From contig OZ020520.1 of the NCBI GenBank assembly GCA_963971425.1, positions 8,784,553-8,848,552 of the forward strand: DNA of 64,000 nt, read 5' to 3'. Position 1 is the stretch's first letter, and each line of letters opens with the position of its first letter. The notes beneath the pieces are model-generated. The model made no database searches and was not told where the DNA came from. It worked only from the letters and a program-made list of their open reading frames with translations. Of the stretch, positions 10,102 to 22,854 are shown piece after piece. The DNA is from Bryoerythrophyllum caledonicum (lineage: Eukaryota > Streptophyta > Bryopsida > Pottiales > Pottiaceae). Position numbers and translations under genes: made by a program.

Positions 10102-13100
10102 CTAACTACTATATCCCTCACTAACATCCCCTTCCGAAGCCTCAACATCCATAAATTGTTCCACACTGGAATGGAAAGCGCGGCGGGGAGAAGGAGCTGG
10201 AGAAGGAGTGTGCGTATATGCAATAGCCATCTCCTCGGCATAGCTTGGAAGCGTGAAAGCCTTTGCAAGGCTCGAACGAAAAGCTCTGCAAAACATACAG
10301 TTAGTGATCGGCTAACAAGTAGAGTATATGGATTACAAATATTTTAGAATGGATAAACAAAAAAAAACTTACGCACAGGCAAATCGATTGCGTTTTGGCT
10401 TCTTTGATGGGCGCTCTTCTAAGAGAGGCTGGCTAGCCTTCCTGACAGCCTTCATGGCAACCGCCGGAGGAAGAGAAGGCTTAGCAACCAAAGGTTGTAG
10501 GATTGTAGTGAAGATATCCAGATCATCTTCAAATGCAACTATGTGCCTACCAGTGGCTTGGCAGGCACGAATAGAGGCACCTACAAGGATTGGAAAACAT
10601 ATAAATAATCATATGATAATGGTTAACAAGAAATCATATTGCAAAAAAAATTAAAGAGTTCATGAAGGGTACCAGTGGAGGCCTTCCAATCCAACACGAT
10701 GTCACCAGGTTTTGTGAAGGACTCAATCAAGACTTGCATGAAAAGGGGATCTTTTTCCCGTGCACCACGCCAGGGCAAACTCCCTCGCATGAGTTGGTTC
10801 TTGACGGTGGTAAGATTGAAAAAAGTGTCAGTCTGCTCAACTTCGAGACCCACATCCGAAAGCTCGCGATTCTCTATGATAGAAAACTGTGATTGAATGG
10901 GTTCATCACGGACAAAGAGCTGGATCCAGAAGCGATGCGACTGCAATAGACCCAATCCATTAAAAATCACAAGTGGTAAACAAAATTCCATAAAAGACAA
11001 TGGAATTGGAAAATATAATGTACCGTGGTAGAGGGGAACTTTGGAGATGCCAAGGCAATATCATTAATTCCCCACCAATCTTTACAAAGGTGGAAGCTAT
11101 ACTGCTCCGCAACTTCTTCAACTTCGGAGCAGAGTGCACGATCATCGCAGTGGAAAAGAAGAATGGCGGCGTCATCATGCAAATATGCATCACCAAACTC
11201 AAAAATGGACTCTACATACCGCTCAGGTCGTGAATTCCATTGTGGAATTGTCGAAGGGGGCATTGAAATACCAGGCACTGGCAGATTCTCTGGAATGTCG
11301 GCGATGATGAGATCCAGACCGGTGTTCTTACAATGTGGAGAAGACACACGACGTGTTCGACCAGAACCAACCTGCATGAAACAAAAAGAAATGAGATGAA
11401 ATGATGAATAATCTGATGAATAGTCTAAATAACCAAAATAGGTAATATATATGAAATAATACTTGGGAAATAAATTGATGAAGCTTCTCCCATAATTGAT
11501 CAGGGCCTACTGGCCTACCAAGAGTCTCCATTACCGCAAAAAGGGACGCATTTTCCAACATCACCTCCAAAGGATGTATCTGTGCAACAGAGGTGGAAGC
11601 AGAGGGCAGCTGGCGGACTTTCCGTTGCCCAAGGAGCTCCTCAGTGGCTTGTGCAACACTTGAAGTGGTAGGGAACTGAGATGACGAGTGTGGTAACATA
11701 CCATGTTGGTCACTTATTGGGGCAGTGATATTGCTAGGTAATACTGAGAATGTAGGAAGACTAGAGGCCGCAGCAGTAGTGGCATCTCCTACGTCCTTCA
11801 CTTGTGCAACCTTGTCTACCGCCTCCTTCTGGGATTTCGTCAAAGATTTCTTCTTTTGAGAAGAACCGTCCCCACGAACATGAATTGGTTGAATGGAATC
11901 TTCCTCAAGAAGGTCGACAACGTCGGTAGCTCCAACAGGAGACACAGAAGCAGCATCAAGGCTATTCCTAATGTGTACCTCATCGTCCGGAGTATAGTTT
12001 GGTGAACAATCAAGGTACCAACACCCAGCTTGGAGGTGGTTGGCTGCGTACCTCTTTTGCTGCACTGGAGTATACATGCAAAGGTCGGAGGAAAGCTTGA
12101 TCCAAGCTTCAATATAGGGTGGGAGAGATTGAGACGGAATGGCATGTTTAGTGATGAGCTCCCGCATCATATATCTGGCAAAAGAGAAATATTTAGAAAG
12201 CTCAAAAAATTCAATGAAGTAAAAGGAGACAATTATAAATATATAAGGTTCATATATTACCGATATAACACCCGTCTCTCTGCCAATTGAGCTCCAGGAT
12301 GATCATCAAATATGGATCCCTTCATAAAAGGAGGGGTAGCATTTGGGTGGAGAAAAATTTGAAACGCTTTGTCCCAAAGCAAAATTCTCCAAGACTCCAC
12401 AAAATCTGAGGGCTTTTTGATGCCTCCAGATGCACTCCAATCAATATTACCCAATTCATCACCAGAAATCTCATTGAACTGCTTGACAACACGGTCTTCG
12501 ATCTGCAATGAAGATATATAATCAAGGAGTGGAATTATATGAAGTTACAGAAGAAGAAGAATATATGCAAGGAAATCACATTACCTGAGCCCAAAATGTG
12601 GCTTTGTTGAGCCAAGTATCAAGGTCTGCCTCCTTAAAATTGGCAGGAAGGAAGCGGTAGGCGGCTCGCCGCATAGGACCTGAATTCCACCACCGAAGCC
12701 ATTTGGCTTTAAATTCTGGCTCCACCACAGATGTTGCAATCTTTTGAAGCTTCTCAATCGTCATCTCCGGCTTGGAATTTGTACTATAGTGCAAATTGAT
12801 CTGTTGCACATAAAAAATATTTATGATATATGAGAATATATAAAATATGAAAAGTCATGAAAGACAATATTTGTAAATGACATGAAAGTCGAAATAGAGA
12901 TGAAATGTTCTAACCTGATTGAAGAAATCCTCCCCATTTCTAGGATTCGCCACAGTCAAGTACTTCAGAAAGTCCCTCTGCTTAATGACTTTAATGGCTT
13001 TTTCTGAAGCAGCCTGCATGACCCCCCACACGGCCTCCGCAGTCCTATCCTTCTCCTGAGTACGATCATTGTACTCACGGACAGCCTCATCAGAAGCACG

Positions 13101-16100
13101 GGATATGTCAGCCTGGGGATATGTTTCTATTATCAGCAACGAAGAATTAATCAAAAATTGAGTGAAATTATCTTGAAATCTCAAATTTGATAAAAGAAAA
13201 CGCACCCGATACAAAAAGGAGATGAAGACATCAACCGTGAGAGGGAACCACGTCGGCCTACTCTTTTTGATTTTCCCACAAGTTTTGTACTCAGTGGGAG
13301 TCAGCATACTACGAAAGTCCTCCAACGAAAGAGCTCCAAAATATCGCATCCGTGTCAATCGAGCAGGGAGACTAGTCTTGACATGATCATTTTGTGTGGA
13401 CCTAATTTGAAAGTGGTTAAAGAAAATAAATGAAATAATGGAATTTGAATAAATAGAAATTTCAAAAACATACCAGTTAACGTCGTTCATTGCATTCAGA
13501 AGAGGTCCAATGCGGCCTCGGGGGTCCAAGACTATGCAGATGACTGAGAAATGCCAGCGAGCCTCCTCAGAGTGATCGTTGTTGATTTTGCGCCACCAAG
13601 CGGAGAATCTGTGATTGCCATCCCAAACATAAAACATCTTACCTCTCAGATGAGCGTATAAAGGTGAAGACTCAAGCTGGGCGTCAAACCGGTCATTTGC
13701 ATCATGCCAATGATAACCCCAAGAAGTCCGATGCTCGTCTCCAACGTCAGTAGTGGTCTCCTTATCGTTGTAGATGGACACATAAAGAGCACGATCTGCA
13801 TCATCATATCCATCACAATCTTCAAAAAGAATCTCCAAGCGTCGGACATCCACCTCTTGAACTGGTCTAACTCGTGGCAAAGGTATGAGCCTGCATAATG
13901 GGATTCGTAACCCTGAATCCAAAGATCGCATGCTATTTAAAACGGAGTGATAGTCTCGCTTCTCCAACTTGCGCCGCAATCGCTCCCCTTCTTTAGCATC
14001 GTGGCAATTTGGTGGACACTTCACCGTTGTGCAGTCGTCAGAGTCGGCAACTGAATCCACCGAATCAGAGACCTGTATTCAAATATTAAAGAATTCACTA
14101 AATCATAGCAACACTAGATAATGCCAAAGCTTTCAAGATAACAAATCAAGGTAACACACATATCATGAAAGTAGAGTGGTCTTAATACATTTAAACATGG
14201 GGCATGAAATAGGATATCCATATCTAAATACTTAAGCTACGGTTAAACAATATGTTTCTCTAAGAAGCATCATAAACTGATCTACAAATACTATCAAGCG
14301 ATTATAAATTGAAGTAAATGCTAATTAGTTCAAGTTGTTGTATTATACTCATGCAAATATATAATTTTAAAAAACTTAGCTGGACAAGTTAAACGCAACA
14401 AAAATACAATTAACCGTGACAAAGTCAATCATGGCATCCGCAATTAATTCAACATGAGAATGACAGTTCATCAAATATAAATTGCCAATCGACTTGAATC
14501 CCAGCTACAAAATCTAAATCAATGAATCATGTTCTAAGTGTACAATTGAAGACGTAAAGACCATGATTCATGAACTTATATGTAATTCCTGTCTAAAATC
14601 TTCAAAGCAAAAGCAATCTTCATGCGGCATCCAAAGACAAATATCACAAAAATTAAAGCACAAACAAGGATATGGACGAAATTCAACTTGATAAATCAAC
14701 TTGATACATATTTCCATGAAGAAATGATAGGTTGCCTGATGAGGCTTCGGCGCCGAAGTCTCACCAGGCAACTCGTGAACTCTTGAGCACAGGATAATTT
14801 CCATTGAAAGTCGAACAAAATTGACATTATTTGAAATCGAACAAAAGCACAAAGAGCAACTCCATGACACAGAACCTTACAACCATATAAACGTAAATAT
14901 AATATGGACACAGTGCACAATTCAGAAAAGAGTATTAAGGCTTACCTCGGTCGCCAAGCAAGGGTTCGGGGCCGAAGGCTCCAGCAGCTCTCCGTCCTTT
15001 GTCATCTTGGCTCCCTCCTGTAACCAACAAGAGAACAATCCCGAAAGGTTAGTTAAAACATTTCGCATCGAGCGCACCAAGCGCATGAACAAGAGAGATA
15101 AATATCCAGAACCGAAATCGATTGAAAGACATACAGTTGTATCAACAGGAGGGTTCGGTGCCGAACTCTCTCCGAGATTGGGCTCCATCGTCAGTCTGTC
15201 AACTTCCTATTAACATCAAAAGTCCCACACAACACTCTCATGATGTGGATTACATAAATTTCCACTGAGTTTCCACTGATTTCGAATCTCTGTTGCATCT
15301 CAGAGTTGAGTCTAGCGATCCGACATCACTCATTTAGATCACTTGCACTTGTTACATGGGTGCTGCCCGAGCTGAGATCAACAATGGATCGCATACTCTG
15401 ACCGAGCTCACAGCAAGTCGATCTGTCTTGAACTCCGTATACTTCAACCACTGGAATCATCTGATGATAGTATCATGCAAGGTACACTGAGTTTTTATGC
15501 AAGGTCCGTTGTTGATTCCGTTCTCTGGCTACGTCTATAATCGATTCGGTTAACATGGTGTTGATAAAGTTTCATGATTCGTCAGAATTTGGATCAAGGC
15601 CACTTCTCACGACGGTGCTTGAGGTGATAATGTCTGTGTGCTTGGACAGAAGTGGTGAACGACATCTCGCATCGCAGCCTGTTGGAACGAGACCATCTCC
15701 AAGGAACTGAATTAGAACTCGGTGTCATTCATTGCTACTATTGTTCCCAAATCAGTGTAGAAACGACGTGCACTAATGCGCTAAGTCCGGGGACAGTTCT
15801 AAGAACCGAGTCTCCAGAACAAGCATATGAGGCGGTCGCAATAATTTGCCTGAACATCCTGGACAGCCTGAATATGCCTAAGCCAACCTGTATTGAATAT
15901 GACTAAATATGCCTGAACCATTTGGACTGCTGATGATCTAAACGCAACATAATCGGGACAGGAGGAGAGAAAGGTTTAGGGAGTCGTACAGAAAATGTCG
16001 GGACGGGAGAAGAGCTAGGTAGTCGGGACAGGATGTGAGGAAGTCGAAACAGTCTAAATAGTATCTAAAAGAGTCCAGTAGGAAGCCTCGTGCACAGGGA

Positions 16101-17676
16101 CTCCAGCTCTTCAGGTTTAGTCGGGCTTGTATGATCTAGGACCTAGGTAGTTGGCTCAAGTAGAACCGCATAGTTCGAGGATGAGGTAGTACTAGGGTTG
16201 AGAGTGAGGTAGTCGAAACCGAGAGAGAGGTTGACGAGACAGTTGGATCGGGAGTCACGAACGTTTGGACTACGTCGGTTGTATCTTCAGGAAAGTTCGA
16301 CTTTGAGTATGCAGCGAGAGCGCTCTAGATATTGAATTCAATCGCGAACCATCGACGTCACAGATTTCAAGCCCTAACTCGAAGCAAGTCCAAACATAGG
16401 TCAGATTTTATACCTCAACGCTCGGAGACGGTACTGCAGCCATTTCCTTGCTCGTGCTTCGCGATACCTGCCACACCCACAGAATGCGTCAGAATTTGCA
16501 CGAATACTTTCAGCAAGAGACCTTCAGTGCATCAACTCTGCGGCATGTGAGTACAAGAGACGAAGAGATCCGGTCAAGAAGCCGTCTTCGAAGAACGGCA
16601 GAGCTGGGCCTGGACAAGCGTTTACTTCCATCGTACTTCCATCGTGCATGAATAATCATCCAACCTCATTCGTTCACACGAAGAATATGAACAGCCTGTC
16701 CAGCCTGTACTTATCAAGAAATCACACTTTGAGTTCAATGACTACTGCCGCAAATATTCTTCTACCCTAGCAGTGGTCAGAACATGATGAATGAGATAGA
16801 TGATTTTTGCCTACGCACTAAATATCGATTTGAAAATAAGTTCTTCAAAGACAAGCCATAATCATGAACAAATACGCTCATGAAATGCAAGTACAAGGAT
16901 TTGGATATCTTTTGTACACCGAATACGACTCTATTTAATACTTTTGAAAACATGGCATTTGGGATCTTCATAGAGTATCTTCATAGATTTTTCTAGGTTC
17001 CTAAAATATACAGACACCTGCTACACTGTGAAACGTCAACCTAAACTTGTGACCCATGGATTTGATGCAGATGAGTATCTATGATCAATACTATTTCAAT
17101 TACGTATTTTGGTAAATGGTGAGGTGAGATTAGGGCCGTCCAATATACGCTAATAATGTATAGTGCAATTACGTCTGACTTGAGTATGAATAGTAAAAGC
17201 TAACCTCTTCTCCCGAAGGCCTTGTTTGTGGAGATGATATACTACCCGATATATTGTTGCGTTGAGCTTCGCTTATTTCCGCAAGTTTTGCCTGACAAAC
17301 CCACGTGAAAGAAGTTCAATAGATAGGCTCAAAGAACTTCGATATCTCAGAGTACACATAAAGCCTAGAAAAACATTTGAGAAGAAATTCAAATATAACT
17401 TCAATTCAACAAAGCTATTACCAATACCTGAGACAATGACTCTCCTTCAGTTTCTTCAATGTTTTCAAGTTCACAATCACTATCACGCTCGGCGGAGTTA
17501 AAGGACAACACCTTTGTGGTTTCGGAAATGTCCAACTGACTACAAAATGCCTTTCGCTTTCCCATCCTAGATCTCTGCAACTCCTTACGACTTGAAAACA
17601 AAAAACCTCGCTTCCTTCGTCTCCTCTTCTTCTCACACGATGGATCAAGAGATTGGTAGCTACACTTGCTAGTCAT
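10102..17676 (-). CDS. ParB-like/N4-N6 DNA methyltransferase-like protein carried by MULE-1 (14 exons, intact)
   Basis: Exons read from splice signals: 17,676-17,428; 17,291-17,205; 15,206-15,135; 15,017-14,946; 14,072-13,474; 13,401-13,206; 13,112-12,915; 12,800-12,585; 12,502-12,261; 12,174-11,463; 11,371-11,024; 10,940-10,673; 10,580-10,373; 10,285-10,102. All introns are GT-AG, and phases agree to give 1,216 codons ending in TAG. Residues about 20-25 are Lys/Arg-rich (KKRRRRKRG, a possible nuclear signal). A ParB-like block follows, with LPRVRPVQEVDVRRL and FYVWDGNHRFSAWW near residue 311. The C-terminus matches beta-class methyltransferases in order: LIIADIPENLPVPG (about 905, DPPY position), then REKDPLFMQVLIESFTKPGD, IVLDWKASTG and ACQATGRHIVAFE (motif I, about 1,081). 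DIPE instead of DPPY makes catalysis doubtful. MULE-2 conserves the same exons. A ParB-methylase fusion is known from phages and bacteria; function here is unknown. Confidence 0.8.
14710..14790 (-). other. Possible extra micro-exon or exon relic of the ParB-methyltransferase gene
   Basis: The minus strand encodes ELPGETSAPKPHQ, resembling the SAPNP motif of the two upstream 72 bp exons (15,206-15,135 and 15,017-14,946). The acceptor side is plausible, but the following donor would be GC rather than GT. It may be a third, decaying copy of the duplicated exon. The gene model above stays in frame without it. Confidence 0.35.
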
Positions 17677-18365
17677 CTGAGATATGCCAGATTTTCCATC
17701 TCACTCAACTTATCGAATTCGACAATTTGTGAAATGAAGATGTTGCTCATGAAAATCAACATAAATCCAATGACAACAGTACACTTCATTTCTGCTATAT
17801 TCAATAGAGTAACTTTTGTCAGAGCTTATCATAGCTCATTAGCTGTCACCCATTGTCATTTATCATTATTTTTAGATTTTTTAACAAATAATTTTATCAA
17901 CCTTTATGACCTTGTAAGACTTCAATCACATGCACTACACCTATTTTGTACATTATGTTTAGATTTTTTGAAGCACGCTTAGCCACCTTTCACGCTTACT
18001 AATAACAGAAGTGTATTTATGTTAATTCCAAAGTTCGACTACTACACCCTGATTTAGAATTATAATACCTCACTCATTTCAATTTCCTACAGGTAATTTA
18101 TCTATTTTGTGGTCAGGTAGATCGGAGAAGCTGTTTATGTCAAGAACGCCATCATTTTGAACATTGTCAGTCTCCGTTATGTGTTCTATCTAGCGCGACG
18201 CATAATACGGATCTAGACTAGCCCAAATTTATGTCATACTCATTATCATGCTGTTCATCCATAATTTGATAGAATATATTTATTGATGAGTTCTCAGTAT
18301 AAATCTAATCAGGTCGCTTGGTTTAACTCTCTCATTTCATACTTGGACTTCTAAAATTCTTCGTC
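17677..18365. promoter_or_regulatory. Divergent intergenic region of MULE-1, probable shared promoter
   Basis: This 0.7 kb gap separates the start codons of the two divergent genes. Parts near 18,150-18,280 can be aligned by eye with 45,160-45,290 of MULE-2, including the shared word CGGATCTAGACT. That suggests conserved promoter or leader sequence. I do not claim specific TATA or factor sites. Confidence 0.45.
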
Positions 18366-21300
18366 ATGTCGTTTGGTGATGTAGGTAGTTTAGGCACAGT
18401 TCTGATTCATGGTGATGGTCAAGAAATCCTGATTATGTTCCGTGTGTCTTTCGATGGTCATTGCTCTGTTACTGCGAGTCGACTTTCTTCTAGATTCCAT
18501 TTATTGGAGGCTTCAGTTTATGTTGATGAAGAAGTACGTGATATAGAGTCCGGAGTTGTTACTCACACCATAGGTCAAGAAGCCGTCACTACTAACGAAG
18601 GGAAATCCTGGCTGCTCAAGTGTGGAACTTTTAAAGTGTACGGCGTTAGAGATAATACGCACAGTTCATCCAGCCAAATGTTGGCATCTCGTGTCTCAAT
18701 TACAAGCAACCAACAGGATAGTGGTCCTCGGTCAATCAAAGTTGAGTCGGGTTCTGAAACAATTCACATTTTGAGTGATGACTCTGATACAGACACCCCT
18801 GTTCTCGTTCATCTAGAGAAACCAGATTCTACTCCATCTCTTGTTAATGTAGATTCTCCAGTACGTGATACCTCTCTTGACAATCGACCCCTTCATGTGA
18901 AACCTCCACATCTACCATCTAGATCCCCTCCAACGTCCATAGTAGTTTGTATAAGGAACCTAGGTGCCAGAAAGGGGTCAAAATCCATATTGTCGAGGGT
19001 TGATTTTTCAAAGGTCCCAATATCTACCGTGGATTGCTTGCCTCCAAGCTTTGATGGGGATTTCATTTTTGTGTTACCTCCAGTTTCAATGTTGTCTTCG
19101 CATTCACAAGCCAAGCTATTACAAGGCATGGACAAACGTCATGATGGTCATGCATGGACTCGTACTGTCACAACCCACATTCAGAATGACATGGGTCTGT
19201 CATTTAGAATGTCATCTTGTCTTGGGCACCTGCAGTGTGTCAATAACCAGTGCGCGTACCTTGATAGAATTCATAGGCCAACTCCCGCGAATGAGACCGA
19301 GTGGGATGGGTCATCGTATTTACGATTTGGAATTGACTCAAATCCTCCCAAGAATTCTACAGTCGTCTGCAAAATATGTCAGACTCCTCCTTCCTGTTTG
19401 AACGTTTGTTCAGCCAAGATATACTATATTTTAAGTCCCCCTCCGATGTCTCGTGCATGTGTCCATATTGGTTGTCACAAGCATCCAGTCAAAAAGGGTG
19501 TAGATAGGGAGTCTGAAGAGCGTCTTACGACCCTACTGAGTGACCAGGTAGAAAGAACACCCACTGCCACGAATTCAGCTATTATTTTAGAGGCCGGCAA
19601 GGACTTTCTAGCGTCTATTCTGCTAAATCTTGAAGGTGCGCTTGAGAAAAGTCTATCATCTGAGGAGTTGTTGCCCGTCCTTGAGACTTGCAAGAACTTG
19701 ACATCTCCAAATCTGCGCAACCAGGTCACATCTTTTCGGTACCTCCGGCGTTATGGAGTCATGGACAGTATTACGAAGCTCAGAGGATCCAGCAAATGGG
19801 CGTACTTGCAAAATAACATGTTCCCTGGACAAGGTTCTGAATCAGATAAGGTATTTGTTTTCAAGATGTCTGAACTTGGCCCAGGTAGTGGTGTTGACCT
19901 TGTTAGACGAATGCAATCTGATGGAGATTTGTGCAAATCATGGATGATGTTTGATCATGTCAAGCGTGTGAAGGGTTGGACCACGATGGCTTGTCATGTG
20001 TACGACTCATCATATTGTCGTGTCATGACCATAGCTGTTTGTGACATGCAATCTGAGGATGTTGAGGCCCAGCTTGTATTTTGGAAGAACTTGAATGTCG
20101 TTGCAGCACGACATGGCATTTTGAAACCTCAGTTTAAAGGATTTATGGCGGACAGTGCCCAAGCTAATTGGAATGCAGTGAGAATCATCTACGGCTCCGG
20201 TGATGCAAAGACCCCAATGGATAATCGTGAACGCACGTGCCTATTTCACTGGACGCAATCTCTGGAGAAGCATACAAAAGCTGACATTCGACCCGACCTA
20301 CAAGAGCAACACCGCTCTCTATGTAAACAGTACAAGAATGTTGCGTCACTGGAAGATGCAGAGAGGAAGTACCTTGCCATCCGGTCATGGTGGTTGTCAT
20401 CAGGCGCTACAACCGAAGAAGGTGTTCTTCGCCTCGACCTTTGGCTCGCATTTTGGCACTTTCGTTACCGCCAATGGGGTGGCTTTCTTGAGCTTGTAAG
20501 TGATGTCTTCTTTTCACGTTTGTTTTTTTTTAACTAACAGTTCGTATCGCTACGGTGGTTTTCTTACTAACGTTATGGTCTGTGAGTCAGGATCTAACAG
20601 AGGAGGAACTTGTGGAAATGCCTTCCTGCAATCTGGCTGAAACGGTGCACAACAAGTGGCTTTAACAATCCGGAAAACGAGGAAATGATCTCTATGTAGC
20701 AACGGTGGATGATTATGTCCGAGCATTTACGCAAGTTCTAGCATACTACCAGTTCTCCAAAGGCGAGCGTGCAGGCACGGGACCTTCTAAGGAAGATCTT
20801 CGTCTTCGACTTGCCCAACGTAATGCGAAAAGCTCCGGCGATCCGAAGAAGTTGCATGCGGCGTTAGAAGAGATGAGAGGCGCTTCGGAATTTTGCACAA
20901 GAGAGCCACACTTGGAAGGCGAAGAGGTTTTCTTCTCTGTAAAGCGGAAGGCAGATTTTCCCATAGGATCAGAGTTTGATTCACATCGTCCTGACAAAAT
21001 TAGCGTCTCTCGACCCTTGAAGAGAACACGCTACGGTGGCCACGCCACGATTGTCGATCTTACTGCAGAAGAGGTGCGTGTCCCTATTGTACAACTAAAT
21101 CCACCTGAAGTGCAGAGTAGTCCACATGAAGAGGCAACAACAACCGTCCCAATTCCATATCATACGAAGGCAGTCCTTGAGACATCTTGTAATGAGAAGG
21201 AATGGCATATAGCGCGGCTTTTGAAGACCTCAGCAAAAGCATGTTTTGCACAACATGCTATCACAAAAAAAAAATGCGTGGCAAAAATAGTTCAGTACAA

Positions 21301-22060
21301 CAAAGCTACTGCTGCTCCTACTTACACAGGCATGATGACGTCATACAAGAAAAACAAGGTAGAACAAATGCAGTTTTTCTTTTGCAATGATGATATTGAG
21401 CGTTGTGTGAAGGGCACTAGGCGCAAGTGGGTTGTTGCTAAACCGCATGTGCCAGAGATTTGGCCCGTAAAGCTTGGTACTAATCTTACACAAGAAGAAG
21501 TGTTTGCTCTCGAACATGCTGGATTTCGCTTGGCTGAACGACCGGCCTTTGCTCCGCATCAGTTGTTCAGTGAATTTAATGGTCTCATCAATTTTGATGA
21601 CTTCCCGGCACCAATTTCCCCGGACGAGTATCCAAAGCGCAGATTTGGGAAGAACATTCGACGCAACTCCAAGGCACCAACAACAAAGCATTCCAACAGC
21701 TACGCATCAGCGCTTTCAATTAATGGTAAAATTCTCAAAGCCACTCTGCTTCCTTCTCCAGCACTAGGTTCAATTGTATCATTTGAGTCTCGTCAAGGAT
21801 CCAAATCATCCCAGTATCTCATCACTGTCAGTCAATTTCCAAGTTGTGATTGTCCTTTCTTTAAGGATATGGCAGCAAAGTCATTAGGTAAGCGTGGTCA
21901 ATGGGTAAATTGCAAACATATGTATTATGTTTTTACCCGGCTTTGTAATCTGCTTCCTGAAGTAGATCAGTTTATCCACGCACCTAGTTTCAGCTACAAC
22001 GAGATCAAACGCGTGTTAGAAAACTTGCTACCACACTGTCACAATGTAAGAACTGTGTGA
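18366..22060 (+). pseudogene. MULE-type transposase with SWIM zinc finger (MULE-1, one premature stop)
   Basis: Two exons, 18,366-20,495 and 20,591-22,060, join with GT-AG borders into 1,200 codons including the final stop. The DDE-type core is seen around MMFDHVKRVKGWTTMACHVY and FMADSAQANWNAVRIIYG, followed by TCLFHWTQSLEKH, the Cys-His pair typical of MULE transposases. Near residues 1,130-1,155 is a SWIM zinc finger, CDCPFF then CKHMYYVF (C-x-C...C-x-H). A TAA at 20,663-20,665 interrupts the second exon where MULE-2 has CAA (Gln), consistent with one C-to-T change. The start matches the equivalent Met in MULE-2, giving first exons of identical length (2,130 bp). The protein would cut and join element ends; this copy is probably inactive or truncated. 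Confidence 0.88.
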
Positions 22061-22584
22061 CAAATAGTTCTACTGTACTTCTCATTCCTTTTATAACAGA
22101 AATGGCGGTGAGACTAAAAGGGCCACCGTGTAATATTGTCGTACATGCGTCTCCCCTACTGTATTATTATTATCACCGATATTCTCTTACAAAGTATCAT
22201 CCTTCTTATTAAAAAAAACCAAAAATGATGTATGACTTAATTTCAAACCTAATTAGATAAAAAATTCTTCTGTATCTACCATTGATTTCATTCTATATGT
22301 TCCCAAATTCTAGTCTGCACTTCTAATACTGTCGAGGTAAGGGAGAATTAGATTGTACTCAAAAAGTTAAGTTCATCATATATGCAATCTTCCCCGCAGT
22401 ATATATTTCTACCTTGTGAGATGGAACAACATGGCCAAACTTCAACTTTATATTGTAACAATTATTTTTTTGATGGTACGATGTTAAAAAAGATAGTCTT
22501 TAAAACATGCATGATTTTAAGTACATTCGGGCGCCATATAATATTTCTTTCATTCCTTGTGTGCGTAACTGATTACAAATATTT

Positions 22585-22680
22585 TCATTTCCACGGTTAT
22601 AGGCTCATATATTCTTCCACAACATGAGGCCAAAGTTTTAACCAATCTTTTTTTTCACGGTTATAGGTTCATTCATTTTC
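22585..22680. repeat. Subterminal CCACGGTTATAGG motifs of MULE-1
   Basis: TTCCACGGTTATAGG occurs near 22,590 and a variant near 22,655. Inverted versions (TATAACCGTGGGA) occur near 9,251 and 9,300 at the other end. MULE-2 has one near 49,629 and a form reading CCTATAGCCGTGGATGA near 35,502. They are candidates for transposase recognition sites. Confidence 0.5.
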
Positions 22681-22803
22681 CAAAATACTGACCAAATTAT
22701 GAACCCAAAAAAGCCAAACTTCTTATTTTTATGTACATCAGCAAATTCTTGAAACAAATATCCATGTATTTTAAGAAAAATCCTGCCAAAAACCTTAATT
22801 TTT

Positions 22804-22854
22804 CTGCTCACCGCTCACCGCTCACGGCTTTCTGCTCACAAAATAGCTTCGCTC
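22804..22854 (-). repeat. Right terminal inverted repeat of MULE-1
   Basis: It begins with CTGCTCACCGCTCACCGCTC and ends AATAGCTTCGCTC, followed by the 10 bp duplication at 22,855-22,864. It is the inverted partner of 9,143-9,193. Confidence 0.9.

Larger units (their letters stand above)
9143..22854. mobile_element. MULE-1: Mutator-like transposon with ParB-methyltransferase and transposase genes
   Basis: The 13,712 bp element is bounded by imperfect terminal inverted repeats of about 51 bp and an exact 10 bp duplication (9,133-9,142 and 22,855-22,864). It carries two divergently transcribed genes: a multi-exon ParB-like/N4-N6 methyltransferase-like gene on the minus strand (17,676-10,102) and a MULE/SWIM transposase on the plus strand (18,366-22,060). 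The transposase has a premature stop, so MULE-1 would depend on transposase supplied from elsewhere. A related 14.5 kb copy, MULE-2, lies at 35,294-49,831 with the same gene pair and the same terminal asymmetry (GGGG-type left end, GAGC-type right end). Confidence 0.93.

Noticed and set aside
18893-19136. Antisense frames within the transposase exon, also present at 45,882-46,142 in MULE-2
   Set aside because: Conservation follows from the highly similar sense strand; no start context or domain supports them.
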